Shown: positions 34,132-42,718, counted from the stretch's first letter. The stretch: 64,000 nucleotides of DNA from JACMQW01 sp964536965 (GCA_964536965.1 CAZIAL010000006.1:33520-97519); one strand, 5' to 3'. Notes: a model not told the origin generated them from the letters alone. Numbers and translations: made by a program.

Positions 34132-34794
34132 ATGGCGCGTTACGATTTCATTGAACAGATTCATCGAGGTACTTCGCGGAACTATCTCGAACGTGTGGTC
34201 GGAGTCGATAAAGCTGCCTGCGCTGAAAAGGCTCTCTTATACGGGGTTGATTACTGGGATGGTGATCGTTCTACCGGATACGGGGGCTATAAGTATGACG
34301 GTCGATGGCGAAAGCTCGCCGATCAGCTGGTCACCCATTATGGTTTGAAAGCTGGTATGCGGGTGCTGGATGTGGGCTGCGGGAAAGGCTTCTTGCTCCA
34401 TGATCTTCTGCAGGCCGTCCCTGGACTGATCGTGGAAGGCATCGATATTTCCAGGTATGCGATCGAAAACGGTAAATCCGAGATTAAACATTCCCTTCGC
34501 GTAGGAAGCGCAGTCGAGCTTCCATATGCAGACCGCTCGTTCGATCTCGTTGTATCGGTCAATGCGTTACATAATCTTTACAACTATGAGTTGGATCAGG
34601 CTCTCCGCGAAATTGAACGAGTTTCACGCGCGAATAAATATGTCGTTGTGGAAGGTTATAGAAACGAGCGGGAAAAGGTGAATTTGATGTACTGGCAACT
34701 CACTTGCCGGTCTTTCTTTACTCCTAAGGAGTGGGAGTGGGCTTTTTATCGTAGCGGTTACACCGGGGACTACGGATTCATATTTTTTGAGTGA
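34132..34794 (+). CDS. Class I SAM-dependent methyltransferase
   Basis: 220 residues, a compact methyltransferase. VLDVGCGKGFLLHDLL is the SAM loop, EGIDISRYAIE the second acidic motif, and SFDLVVSVNALHNLYNYE motif post-I. There is no zinc finger or extra C-terminal domain, unlike others in the window. AAGGAG stands four bases before the ATG. Placed between an SDR and a 2-oxoglutarate oxygenase, it probably methylates a hydroxyl or carboxyl of the cassette's sugar. Confidence 0.8.
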   Translation: MARYDFIEQIHRGTSRNYLERVVGVDKAACAEKALLYGVDYWDGDRSTGYGGYKYDGRWRKLADQLVTHYGLKAGMRVLDVGCGKGFLLHDLLQAVPGLIVEGIDISRYAIENGKSEIKHSLRVGSAVELPYADRSFDLVVSVNALHNLYNYELDQALREIERVSRANKYVVVEGYRNEREKVNLMYWQLTCRSFFTPKEWEWAFYRSGYTGDYGFIFFE

Positions 34795-34819
34795 GACGGC
34801 TTGCTGCTCGGAGACCACT

Positions 34820-35638
34820 ATGGACCTTTTTTCACACCCATTTTTTGTTCCCGAAGAAGCAGAAATTGTAGAGAGGTTTTTAAGAGACGGCTACATTGTC
34901 GTGCCACTCGAGAATGTCGACTTCGTTACGCATCTCCGTGGAAAGCTCTTCAAGGCGGCTACCGAAATGAGTGGGCAGCCGGCGGCCAAAACCGAGGACG
35001 AATTTTTTGATCGGACCCAAGAATTTGTAGCCCTCGATCGTTTGAACGAAATGCGAGTAAAATTGATTTCGAGGATGGCTGAAGATCCCGAAATTCGACC
35101 GGGGATTTATCAGTCCCTTAGAAAGTATATTCACTGGATTGTCGGGAACGAGCTGTCTATGCAGCGTTCCGCCAACTTAAGTATTCAGCTTCCGGCTGAC
35201 TCGAGTTCGCTTTTGCCGGTGCATTCGGACGTTTGGTCCGGAAATTCGCCTTATGAGGTCGTGGCATGGGTGCCGCTGGTCGACTGCTATAAGACGAAAT
35301 CAATGTTTATTCTGAATCGAAATGACTCGGAAAAGGTCTATGCCGACTTCCCTCGGTACTCTAAACTTTCGGCAGAAAGTTTTTTTCGCGAGATAGAGAA
35401 AAATGTCCATTGGCTTGATGTTCCTCGCGGACATGCCGTTATCTTTTCCCACGTCTTAGTGCACGGGAATCGTGTGAATGCGGAGACCACCGCGCGGTGG
35501 ACGATGAACGTACGATTTAAGGGTCTGTTATCTCCGTACTGGGCGAAGGAAGTCGGAGAAAGTTTCCAACCCATTACCGTCCGGCCGATCACGCGGATCG
35601 GATACGCTTATCGCACTCCGGAAGTCGATGGGAGGTGA
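34820..35638 (+). CDS. Sporadic carbohydrate cluster Fe(II)/2-oxoglutarate-dependent oxygenase
   Basis: 272 residues from ATG 34820, which has GGAG six bases upstream; an in-frame TTG at 34787 overlaps the previous gene and is less likely. The iron-binding triad is visible as VHSDVW (His, Asp; about 135-140) and HVLVHGNRV (distal His, about 213). TARWTMNVRFK then supplies the likely 2-oxoglutarate arginine. The protein matches the 'sporadic carbohydrate cluster 2OG-Fe(II) oxygenase' family, a partner of the LIC12192-type protein encoded next. It should hydroxylate or oxidise a sugar carbon; the substrate is not established as far as I know. Confidence 0.8.
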   Translation: MDLFSHPFFVPEEAEIVERFLRDGYIVVPLENVDFVTHLRGKLFKAATEMSGQPAAKTEDEFFDRTQEFVALDRLNEMRVKLISRMAEDPEIRPGIYQSLRKYIHWIVGNELSMQRSANLSIQLPADSSSLLPVHSDVWSGNSPYEVVAWVPLVDCYKTKSMFILNRNDSEKVYADFPRYSKLSAESFFREIEKNVHWLDVPRGHAVIFSHVLVHGNRVNAETTARWTMNVRFKGLLSPYWAKEVGESFQPITVRPITRIGYAYRTPEVDGR

Positions 35639-35642
35639 ACCC

Positions 35643-36059
35643 GTGCGGGGATACCGCGGATATATCGGCAGTAGCGAGATGGGTGCGGTACTTGTTCCCC
35701 AGCGAGTGCAGAATCTCGTGATCCGTACCTACGCCCAATCTCGGAACATTCTCTATTTACTCAGTGCTACCGAGTACGCCATGCGCGGATGCGACATGAT
35801 TCTTCGGGGCGCGCTCGCCGAACTGGACCAAGTAGACGGAATGATTTTTTATTCGACCCACTTACTTCCTAGTTCGCCACAACGCCGCCTGGGACTTTAC
35901 AGGACTTTGCTTGCATCGGGTAAGGAATTACATTTCGCCCTGGAGGAGCTTGTGATCCGAAAGCACGAAGATTGCCAGCTAATCGAAGATATCATGATGA
36001 CTCGTGAAATTTCTGCCAGAGCGCGATTGGTTGAAAATGTTTTGGAGAAAGAAATATGA
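35643..36059 (+). CDS. LIC12192-family sporadic carbohydrate cluster protein
   Basis: 138 residues from GTG 35643. An ATG at 35628 would add five codons, but GGAGGTGA ends a few bases before the GTG and the family begins RGYRGYI, so GTG is the better start. VRGYRGYIGSS at the N-terminus, VPQRVQNLVIRTYAQS, YLLSATEYAMRGC and LHFALEELVIRKHED are the family's conserved blocks. The family is defined by co-occurrence in scattered carbohydrate loci, first noted in Leptospira, and has no assigned activity. It lies four bases after the oxygenase stop and overlaps the isomerase gene by 4 nt. Confidence 0.85.
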   Translation: MRGYRGYIGSSEMGAVLVPQRVQNLVIRTYAQSRNILYLLSATEYAMRGCDMILRGALAELDQVDGMIFYSTHLLPSSPQRRLGLYRTLLASGKELHFALEELVIRKHEDCQLIEDIMMTREISARARLVENVLEKEI

Positions 36060-36628
36060 TTCCACGTCAGTGGCTTGAAAAGCTGGGGGCCTCCGTCCTG
36101 AAATCCGAAGCCTCATTCCGCGGTGAGCGCGTAACTTTAGATCACGGGCTTGAAGAGCTTAAGCAAGCTCTTTTAAAGGTAAGGAGCGAAGGCAAGGCAG
36201 TTTGGTGGGTGGGTAATGGCGGGAGCTCTGCTCTCTGTTCCCACCTGTCTCAGGATGCTATGAACAAACTGAACCTTCGTTCGCAGGCGCTCAGCGATGC
36301 ATCGCTCCTGACGATGGTTGCGAATGATTTTGGTTACGAAGAAGTCTACGCCTATCCGTTGAATCGGCTCGCGCAATCGGGCGATCTGCTCATTGCAGTG
36401 TCGAGTTCGGGTAGGTCGAATAATATCCTGCGGGCCGTAGAAGTCGCTGCCTCCAAGGGAATGAAAATCATCACGCTTTCTGGTTTTGATCCTGAAAATC
36501 CGCTCCGTAAGCAGTCCGCGGAGATCGCATTTTTTCTCCCGAGCGATTGGTATGGTTTGGTCGAAGTGGGCCATGAGGCGCTCATTCATTCTGCGATCGA
36601 AAGCATTTGGGCCGCTGAAAAGAAGTGA
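36056..36628 (+). CDS. Phosphoheptose isomerase-like SIS-domain protein
   Basis: 190 residues, the GmhA size. VWWVGNGGSSALCSHLSQDA is the first sugar-phosphate binding segment, and AVSSSGRSNNILRAVEVA the SIS motif. EVGHEALIHSAIESI near the C-terminus carries the catalytic Glu/His region typical of GmhA. It would turn sedoheptulose 7-phosphate into a heptose 7-phosphate for the HldE-like fusion upstream. A hairpin terminator follows six bases later, so this is the last gene of the rightward operon. A related SIS isomerase of another sugar cannot be excluded. Confidence 0.83.
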   Translation: MIPRQWLEKLGASVLKSEASFRGERVTLDHGLEELKQALLKVRSEGKAVWWVGNGGSSALCSHLSQDAMNKLNLRSQALSDASLLTMVANDFGYEEVYAYPLNRLAQSGDLLIAVSSSGRSNNILRAVEVAASKGMKIITLSGFDPENPLRKQSAEIAFFLPSDWYGLVEVGHEALIHSAIESIWAAEKK

Positions 36629-36633
36629 AGAGG

Positions 36634-36655
36634 ATCGTAATTCACTACGATTTTT
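36634..36655 (+). terminator. Rho-independent terminator after the GmhA-like gene
   Basis: ATCGTA-N6-TACGAT forms a perfect six-pair stem at 36634-36651, and T runs from 36651 to 36655. It lies just beyond the stop at 36628 and closes the 28-36.6 kb operon. Its right arm contains the stop codon of the convergent flavoenzyme gene (36645-36647). Confidence 0.65.
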
Positions 36656-37739
36656 GAAGCAGGAGACGAGCGGTGCGACGAGCAAGGCTGAGCGAAGCCG
36701 TCAGGCCAGGGGACTCGATTCCAATTAAGTTTACCCACCGAGGAAGATCTTCTCGAAGGACGAAATCCTGTTCTCTGCTGTCGCCGGGGGCTCGAAGTTT
36801 TGGACGAATTCCACAGGTAGAATAGTGTAGGTCTTCTGGCCGGATATCCGGAAGATACCGTGCAGCCGCCGCATAAAACTGATCGAGTTTCGCTTTTAGC
36901 TGCACCGGGTCCGCAAAGTCGTCTCGAGAATCCACGATGTAGGCGTCGGGGCCGAGTCTAAGAGCCCCGGCAAGATCGATCGTCAGGTGGATTCCTAAAC
37001 CCGGATCCCCAGGACGTTTAACCGGATAGACGAGCGAAGATATTCCAAGTTCTCTGCGAATGGCGAAGTAGTCTCCACGCCACGGGTATAACTTGTAGCA
37101 CCCAGCACCGGCAAGTTCTGCGATTCGATCCGATTCGAGGCCCGCGCAGTTTACTACGCGTTCAGTCCATATCTCGCCGCGAGTGGTTTCAATCCGGTAT
37201 CCATCCGCGTCGGAAGTGACGCCCGTCACCCGTGTCTGAGGGACGAATTCAGCACCCGCGTCCGTTGCGGCATGGAGATAACTCCGGGTCAGCGCATGTA
37301 CGTCGACAATCCCGGTATTTGGGCTCCAGATCGCTTCGGAACCTCGGATTCCAGCAATCCTGTCCTCGAGGTGAGCGCCGGAAATCCTTTCCAGCCTTTT
37401 TGCTCCACAGGCTTCTGCGTTTTTTAAAAGCTGCTCGAGGAAGCTTTCTTCTCCTGCCTGGGCAACAACCCACTTTCCTGTGCGACGAAATGGTACCCGA
37501 TTCTGATCGCACCATTCGTAGAGGAGTGCTTGGCCCTCAATACACGACTCTGCCTTCAGGGATCCGGGTGGATAATACAATCCCGCATGGATGACGCCAC
37601 TATTGCGACTAGTAACCCCCTCCGCAATTCGTGGGCCTTGTTCCAGTATCCAAGGAGAGACGCCTCTAGCGGAAAATTCGCGAGCAACCGCGCAACCGAC
37701 CACGCCGGCGCCGATGACCAAGGCCGGGATCCTCTCCAC
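36645..37739 (-). CDS. FAD-dependent oxidoreductase, L-2-hydroxyglutarate oxidase (LhgO)-like
   Basis: 364 residues from GTG 37739, with AGGGA five bases upstream; an open frame continues 76 codons further into the radical SAM gene but lacks coding character. VIGAGVVGCAVAREF binds FAD. SRNSGVIHAGLYYPPG is the LhgO-type motif, and VNCAGLESDRIAE and GIESPGLTASLSLA are also typical. LhgO oxidises L-2-hydroxyglutarate to 2-oxoglutarate and passes electrons to the quinone pool. In this locus it could instead oxidise a hydroxy-acid sugar. It follows the radical SAM gene by eight bases. Confidence 0.8.
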   Translation of the reverse strand: MERIPALVIGAGVVGCAVAREFSARGVSPWILEQGPRIAEGVTSRNSGVIHAGLYYPPGSLKAESCIEGQALLYEWCDQNRVPFRRTGKWVVAQAGEESFLEQLLKNAEACGAKRLERISGAHLEDRIAGIRGSEAIWSPNTGIVDVHALTRSYLHAATDAGAEFVPQTRVTGVTSDADGYRIETTRGEIWTERVVNCAGLESDRIAELAGAGCYKLYPWRGDYFAIRRELGISSLVYPVKRPGDPGLGIHLTIDLAGALRLGPDAYIVDSRDDFADPVQLKAKLDQFYAAAARYLPDIRPEDLHYSTCGIRPKLRAPGDSREQDFVLREDLPRWVNLIGIESPGLTASLSLARRTARLLLQKS

Positions 37740-37747
37740 GGCGTTCC

Positions 37748-38902
37748 CTATTTCCCGTGTGACTCGGGTTCGTAGCAGTTTCGGCAAGCGCGCGGGACGC
37801 GGCCCTCGATATGCTGACGGCGAAATTCGCGATAAGTTTCCCCGTGCCAGTGTTTTTCGAAGTCTTTCGCGTCCCCGAGCTGTAGTACTTCGGGTGTCCC
37901 TATCATGCAGCACGGAACAACGGCGCCTTCGGAAGCGATATAGGCCCTTTCGAAAGGCCAGGGACAAAGTCGTTTCGGGTCTTGATGGCTGTATTTCGAA
38001 GTATTATTCCAGAAGCTCACGTCGACGCCGAGTTCTTTACCGCGTGCTAACGCTTTTAGCGCCATCTCTTCAGTTACGCGCTCTTCTACGGTTACCGAGC
38101 TATTGGTCTTCGCCCACTTATCCTGACCCCAGTCGTTCAAATTCAGCGCAAGGGATACACGTTTAAATCCGAGCATATGTCCAAAATCTACGAACCGATC
38201 AAACTCGGCGATGTTGCTTTTCTGGACCACGGTCCACATTCGGGTCTTCAGCAATCCTCGTTCATTCGCGTATGAGTTAATCAACTGGCAGTTCTCAACC
38301 ATACGAAGAAATCGAGCGCCCCGTCGGATCTTTTCGTAAGTTTCCGCGGTTGTTCCATCGACTGAAATTTGGACTTCGTTTACTCCCGAGTCGATGAGTT
38401 TACGAGCATTGTCGTTCACATGTAATGTGGTCGCGTTAGTCGTCGTTCTTACCCAGATGTTCTTTTTCCGCGCGTACCGGATCATTGTGTAAAAGTCATC
38501 TTTCGCAAGCGTCGGCTCGCCCATTCCCTGAATCTTGATTTCGACTAGGCCATGTTGACGATCGATTTGATTCTTAAATTCTTCCACCGTCATGTCGGCG
38601 GCTCGCTTGCCGCCTTCCCATTCGCTGACCTGGCACATCGTGCAACGAAGGTTGCAGCGACTGACATTTTCGAAATCCATTTTGATGGGTAAATAACTCA
38701 CATTGACCCCGCGTTGAGAGCGCTTGAACTTCCAATAGTTCCACGCCTTGCGAGGTGATTTTGCTAGGGCAAGCCAACGTTCGCGCGCGTATTCCCAAGG
38801 ATCGGGCGACGGGACAGGGAGGCCAGTGGTACCGCGGCTAGGCTGGATCCGAGGGCGGTCTTCCTTTAGAGAAAGAGGTTCGGGTTGAGTTATCGTGATC
38901 AC
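37748..38902 (-). CDS. Radical SAM protein with SPASM-type C-terminus
   Basis: 384 residues from GTG 38902. The [4Fe-4S] triad is CNLRCTMC (about 84-91), with IKIQGMGEPTL providing the SAM-binding GGEP-like segment. VQISVDGTTAETYEKIR follows in the barrel. The C-terminus has CPWPFERAYIASEG, VVPCCMIG and ACRNCYEP, cysteines fitting a SPASM auxiliary-cluster domain. Enzymes of this kind modify peptides or sugars (epimerisation, dehydrogenation). Paired with a flavoenzyme in a glycan locus, it may remodel a sugar or a sugar-linked side chain. A likely minus-strand -10 at 38911-38916 places the transcript start almost at the GTG. Confidence 0.83.
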   Translation of the reverse strand: MITITQPEPLSLKEDRPRIQPSRGTTGLPVPSPDPWEYARERWLALAKSPRKAWNYWKFKRSQRGVNVSYLPIKMDFENVSRCNLRCTMCQVSEWEGGKRAADMTVEEFKNQIDRQHGLVEIKIQGMGEPTLAKDDFYTMIRYARKKNIWVRTTTNATTLHVNDNARKLIDSGVNEVQISVDGTTAETYEKIRRGARFLRMVENCQLINSYANERGLLKTRMWTVVQKSNIAEFDRFVDFGHMLGFKRVSLALNLNDWGQDKWAKTNSSVTVEERVTEEMALKALARGKELGVDVSFWNNTSKYSHQDPKRLCPWPFERAYIASEGAVVPCCMIGTPEVLQLGDAKDFEKHWHGETYREFRRQHIEGRVPRACRNCYEPESHGK

Positions 38903-39072
38903 CCTACGAAACTATAGATTTGGCGCCTAAACTTCAACTAACCAATTTCCACGATTGGCTCTCAGGGCCCCTCGTAGAAGATTTTCGCACCGTCACCCAC
39001 AAATGTGACCCCATGCGTCACTATGAAATTTACCCCCATCCCCAATCTTCGAGGTGGTAAGACTCTTGTGAA
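38903..39072. promoter_or_regulatory. 170-nt divergent regulatory region (radical SAM / WbpP-like epimerase)
   Basis: On the minus strand, TATAGT (38911-38916) with TTGAAG 15 bases upstream (38932-38937) is a fair sigma-70-like promoter for the radical SAM gene. It would give an almost leaderless message. CCAAT-N7-ATTGG (38942-38958 area) and GTCAC-N8-GTGAC (38992-39009) are short inverted repeats that could be operators. No good plus-strand promoter stands out. These calls are by eye and weak. Confidence 0.35.
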
Positions 39073-40122
39073 ATGGACAAACCTTTAATGACCCAGCTTC
39101 GCGATTTCGAGTCAGAACTTCGCGATCATCCCCGTAAATGGTTAGTGACGGGTGCGACGGGATTCATCGGCACGAATCTGGTCGAATATCTTCTCCGGCT
39201 TGGCCAAGAGGTAACGGGTCTTGATAACTTCTTTTCTGGTAAGCGAAGCAATTTAGAAGAGCTCCAGAAAATTGCGAGTGAAGTTGCAAATCCGTTTCGG
39301 ATGATCGAAGGCGACGTTCGTGATCCGATTACTTGTGAGGAAGCGTGTCGTGGTCAGGACTATGTTCTTCACCAAGCCGCGATCGGTTCCGTACCCCGAT
39401 CTGTTCGCGATCCTTGGACTTCGCACGACACCAACGTGAATGGGACTCTCCAAATTCTGATCGCCGCACATGATTGCAAAGTGAAGCGTGTTGTTTACGC
39501 AAGTAGTAGCTCTATTTATGGAGATGATGGCAGGTTACCAAAGCGTGAAGAAAGCTTTGGAAATGCCCTTTCCCCTTACGCCCTGACGAAACAGATCGAT
39601 GAAAGTTATGCCACTTTATTTGGCCGGGTCTTTGGGCTGGAAACGATTGGACTCCGTTATTTCAATGTTTTCGGACCTCGTCAGGATCCCGAAGGTCCAT
39701 ATGCGGCCGTCATTCCTAAGTGGATTCAGCAGCTTCTTTCGGGGAAGACTTGCGAGATCTTCGGAGATGGGAAGAATAGCCGAGACTTTTGCTTTGTGCG
39801 CAATGTCGTTGAGATGAACCTTCTCGCCGCGATGAGCGGAAATCCAGATGCCGTCGGAAAGGCATTTAACGTGGGCGTCGAGGGTCGGACGTCGTTGAAC
39901 GAGCTTTTTGAGATGCTTCGCGTACGGCTCGGGAAATTCGTACCCGAAATCAACGATTTTAAGCCGGGCTATCTTCCCGCACGGGCAGGAGATGTTGCGC
40001 ACTCCCAAGCAGATATCTCGCGCTCCCGAAATCTCCTCGGCTATGACCCTCGATTCAAGATCGAGGAAGGTCTGGATATTACATTAGACTGGTATCGCCG
40101 CAATCGTTTCAAATCCGGTTAG
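39073..40122 (+). CDS. UDP-N-acetylglucosamine(-uronate) 4-epimerase, WbpP/TviC-like
   Basis: 349 residues. WLVTGATGFIGTNLVEYLL binds NAD, VTGLDNFFSGKRSNL follows. LHQAAIGSVPRSVRDPW is a WbpP/TviC hallmark, SSSSIYGDD the Ser region, LSPYALTKQIDES the YxxxK pair, and NVFGPRQDPEGPYAAVIP is also characteristic. These enzymes convert UDP-GlcNAc or its uronate to the galacto form for O-antigen or Vi-type polymers. The stop overlaps the convergent gene's stop by 4 nt. It appears to be a single-gene transcript from the preceding divergent region. Confidence 0.87.
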   Translation: MDKPLMTQLRDFESELRDHPRKWLVTGATGFIGTNLVEYLLRLGQEVTGLDNFFSGKRSNLEELQKIASEVANPFRMIEGDVRDPITCEEACRGQDYVLHQAAIGSVPRSVRDPWTSHDTNVNGTLQILIAAHDCKVKRVVYASSSSIYGDDGRLPKREESFGNALSPYALTKQIDESYATLFGRVFGLETIGLRYFNVFGPRQDPEGPYAAVIPKWIQQLLSGKTCEIFGDGKNSRDFCFVRNVVEMNLLAAMSGNPDAVGKAFNVGVEGRTSLNELFEMLRVRLGKFVPEINDFKPGYLPARAGDVAHSQADISRSRNLLGYDPRFKIEEGLDITLDWYRRNRFKSG

Positions 40123-41648
40123 ATTTTTTCCAAAGTCATTTTCACGGAACCCGCTATTGAACGGACGCTTTCAGCGACCGGGATCCCTGAATGCTTTTCA
40201 AAAATCGGATCAACATATCCGTGAACTGCTGATCGGGTTACCGATCTCAAAAACTTCAGGACCCCGTTCGGTTCGATGACTTGCCTATTCGCCACTACGG
40301 TATCGACCGCGCTTCGGCAATCTTCGAGCGTCCGAACTCGAAGCACCCCTGAACATGCCTGATACCAAGGGGAACCGAAAATAAGTGCGGGTTTTCCACG
40401 AATAAGCCCTTCCCAACCCGCAGTCCCCGTAGCGGTCGCAACTGCACGACACTTTTCGATCAAGTCAAATGTTGGTGTATCCAACGTCACTAATCGAACC
40501 TTGGGAATCTTCGCTAAATCCGAATAAAAATAAGGGTCTCTCCCCTGATGGGCATGGCTACCGCCAGGGAAGACTTGCCGCGGATGTTCTTTCACCACGA
40601 CCTGCCAATCATCCGGAATGCAGGCCGCAATCATTTCAATCATAAGCTCTTGGCTTACGAATCGACCGGCGAGTGGACTCGTCGTACGCTCGGGTTGATA
40701 GTTGAGCGGCGCATAGATAAAGGGTCCATGGAAGTCGAAATTTCGGGCAAACTTTCCGTAACTCCGACGAAGTTGCCGCTTTTGGCGCTCCCACTTCCAC
40801 TTTTCCACCCGATAGGAAAAAGGTCCGATGGGGCGTAAGGAAGTCAGGGGTGGCACGCGCATTCGATTTAGCCAGTGAACGAGCTTTCGCTTGAATTTGC
40901 GACCGATTCGGCGATGAAGCGGAAATCCGGAATCCAAGTCCATATTCGAACGTCGAGAGGGGGACGACTTCTTTCCTAAATATTTTCCCATGTAAAATGG
41001 GGTTGAATCTCGACTCGGATCGATTTGGTCTTCGTAGTATGCACGGATAGCCGGATCTAGATCTTCGATCGTAGCGGACTTATCAACATCGGAGTCGGAA
41101 TTAAGGATCGGTCCCGCGTCGATTCGCTCAACCCGGAGAATTCTACCCGGAATTCGGGTATAATCGAACATGATCGTCCGGATCCCGATTTCTAAACAAA
41201 CTCGATAAGCGATATAGTCGAAGACCATATGCGGCGAAATTGAAAACACGACGGCGTCGGGGCGCTTTTCGCTAAGAATGCCCAACCAATACCGAACCAT
41301 ACGGTAATAGAGACGCTTTCGTTCATTCACGGAGAGATCGCCGACATAGTCCATGCGATTCATCATCGAAATGACTTCGCTTTCGCAATCCAGCAGCCGA
41401 TCAAGGAAGCGGGGATCTACCGGGGCAAAACGCCAATGATCAATTCCTTCCGGAGCAAGACCGCGCATAGCGTCGAATGTGTTGTGAATGATTATCCCGG
41501 GGAATATTTCCCGAAGTCGGGAAAAACGTAGTCCTCGGTTTTCGACCGCACTCCAGTAAAGGACCTGAACTCCCCTTTTTGCAAGTTCATGAGCTAGAAG
41601 TTCATGATAAGAAACGCTCCACTCGAGCATAAAAATTTTTTTCGACAT
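40119..41648 (-). CDS. Capsule-type polysaccharide biosynthesis transferase
   Basis: 509 residues from ATG 41648 (MSKKIFMLEWSVSYHELLA); an ATG at 41666 would add six residues. No membrane helix is evident. The C-terminal third has VVVKEHPRQVFPG, VRLVTLDTPTFDLIEKC and ATATGTAGWEGLIRGKPAL, the pattern of the Capsule_synth (KpsC/KpsS-like) group. That group uses CMP-Kdo or related donors to build glycolipid linkers or add sugars. A basic linker rich in Arg/Lys lies at about 235-300. With nonulosonates made in this locus, a CMP-sugar donor is conceivable but unproven. Confidence 0.65.
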   Translation of the reverse strand: MSKKIFMLEWSVSYHELLAHELAKRGVQVLYWSAVENRGLRFSRLREIFPGIIIHNTFDAMRGLAPEGIDHWRFAPVDPRFLDRLLDCESEVISMMNRMDYVGDLSVNERKRLYYRMVRYWLGILSEKRPDAVVFSISPHMVFDYIAYRVCLEIGIRTIMFDYTRIPGRILRVERIDAGPILNSDSDVDKSATIEDLDPAIRAYYEDQIDPSRDSTPFYMGKYLGKKSSPSRRSNMDLDSGFPLHRRIGRKFKRKLVHWLNRMRVPPLTSLRPIGPFSYRVEKWKWERQKRQLRRSYGKFARNFDFHGPFIYAPLNYQPERTTSPLAGRFVSQELMIEMIAACIPDDWQVVVKEHPRQVFPGGSHAHQGRDPYFYSDLAKIPKVRLVTLDTPTFDLIEKCRAVATATGTAGWEGLIRGKPALIFGSPWYQACSGVLRVRTLEDCRSAVDTVVANRQVIEPNGVLKFLRSVTRSAVHGYVDPIFEKHSGIPVAESVRSIAGSVKMTLEKI

Positions 41649-41706
41649 CGCTCCCACAGGGATCATTTTTCGAATATCGGTGTCAAGGCTCGAGCAAACT
41701 GGAAAC

Positions 41707-41736
41707 TTGGAAGGATTCGGTCAGTTTAGGTATAAT
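41707..41736 (+). promoter_or_regulatory. Likely sigma-70-type promoter for the GT2 gene
   Basis: TTGGAA (41707-41712) and a perfect TATAAT (41731-41736) are 18 bases apart. The predicted start of transcription near 41743 lies only a few bases before ATG 41749, giving a very short leader. It also makes the in-frame upstream start at 41680 unlikely. Confidence 0.5.
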
Positions 41737-41748
41737 CGAGAGAAATCC

Positions 41749-42657
41749 ATGAATTCTCTTAGTTCGGCTGACATTGCCATTTCCGTAGTGGTGTGCACCT
41801 ACAACCGCTTGTCCATGCTTCAGCAGTGTCTCGCATCCCTCGATGCGCAGACCGTCGCGCCGAAGGAGATACTCATAGTCGATAATAATTCGAGTGACGG
41901 CACTCGAGAGTGGATACTGAATCAGGCGCCACGGCAGCCGCTCTGGGTTTACGAATTCGAATCGAATCAAGGGTTAAGCCACGCTCGAAATCGCGGATGG
42001 CGAAAAGCTCGCGGGGAGTTTGTCGCGTTTCTGGATGACGATGGTATTGCGGAGACTGGATGGATCGAAGGAATTCTCCGCACGCTGATCGAAGTGGGCC
42101 GAGATTTAGCGGCGTTCGGAGGACCCTATTTTCCATTCTACAACGATGTAAAACCTGAATGGTTTGTGGATCGGTTCGGAATGTGGGATGGCGGTCGTCG
42201 AATTCGCGCATATCGGGGCGGAGAATGTATATGTGGTGGAAACATGGTTCTGCGAAGGGACGTTCTCGAACGGGTTGGAGGTTTTTCTCCAGCGCTAGGG
42301 ATGCGGGGAAGCGTCCGCTCATTCGGCGAGGAAAGCGAAGTTCACCTTAAAATCAAGCAATTAGGCCTCAAAACAAGCTATTCGCCGCATTTTCCCATTC
42401 GGCATCTCGTGAAAAAAAGTCAGTACGAAGTCAAGAATCTCCTCCGAGATTCGTTTCGAGCCGGGCGAAACGCGGGGCAATTGGCGTTAGTGGGAGAATC
42501 CAAATTCATTTCTCTTTTGAAGATCGGGGTTACATTTGTGGCTTTTCCAATTTATTTTTTCAAGTTTCGCGCTGAAAAAATCAAAACTCGCGTGCTCGAT
42601 GGAGTCCTCCCGCTTTATCGTAGGATGGGATATCTTTTCGGTCTTTTTGAACGCTGA
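41749..42657 (+). CDS. Family 2 glycosyltransferase
   Basis: 302 residues from ATG 41749; an earlier in-frame start at 41680 lies upstream of a good -10 box and adds non-conserved sequence. ISVVVCTYNRLSMLQQCL opens the GT-A fold. LIVDNNSSDGTRE and FVAFLDDDGIAETGW (DxD-type motif near 90) bind the nucleotide and metal. CGGNMVLRRDVLERVGGF is the acceptor-side motif. A hydrophobic stretch near 255-272 may associate with the membrane. It stands alone between convergent and divergent neighbours. The sugar is unknown. Confidence 0.85.
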   Translation: MNSLSSADIAISVVVCTYNRLSMLQQCLASLDAQTVAPKEILIVDNNSSDGTREWILNQAPRQPLWVYEFESNQGLSHARNRGWRKARGEFVAFLDDDGIAETGWIEGILRTLIEVGRDLAAFGGPYFPFYNDVKPEWFVDRFGMWDGGRRIRAYRGGECICGGNMVLRRDVLERVGGFSPALGMRGSVRSFGEESEVHLKIKQLGLKTSYSPHFPIRHLVKKSQYEVKNLLRDSFRAGRNAGQLALVGESKFISLLKIGVTFVAFPIYFFKFRAEKIKTRVLDGVLPLYRRMGYLFGLFER

Positions 42658-42718
42658 TTTATGACGAATTTTGCCGCTTAACCGGGTCCGGGTTTCGCTA
42701 CCGTCCGGCCCCTCGAGT

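Noticed and set aside
38992..39009. GTCAC-N8-GTGAC repeat considered as a CRP-like site
   Set aside because: Arms are in the opposite orientation to the CRP consensus TGTGA-N6-TCACA; kept only as a short inverted repeat.
42658..42718. Possible terminator between convergent GT2 and WecB/TagA/CpsF genes
   Set aside because: GC-rich with short CCGG repeats, but no stable hairpin followed by a T-run on either strand.
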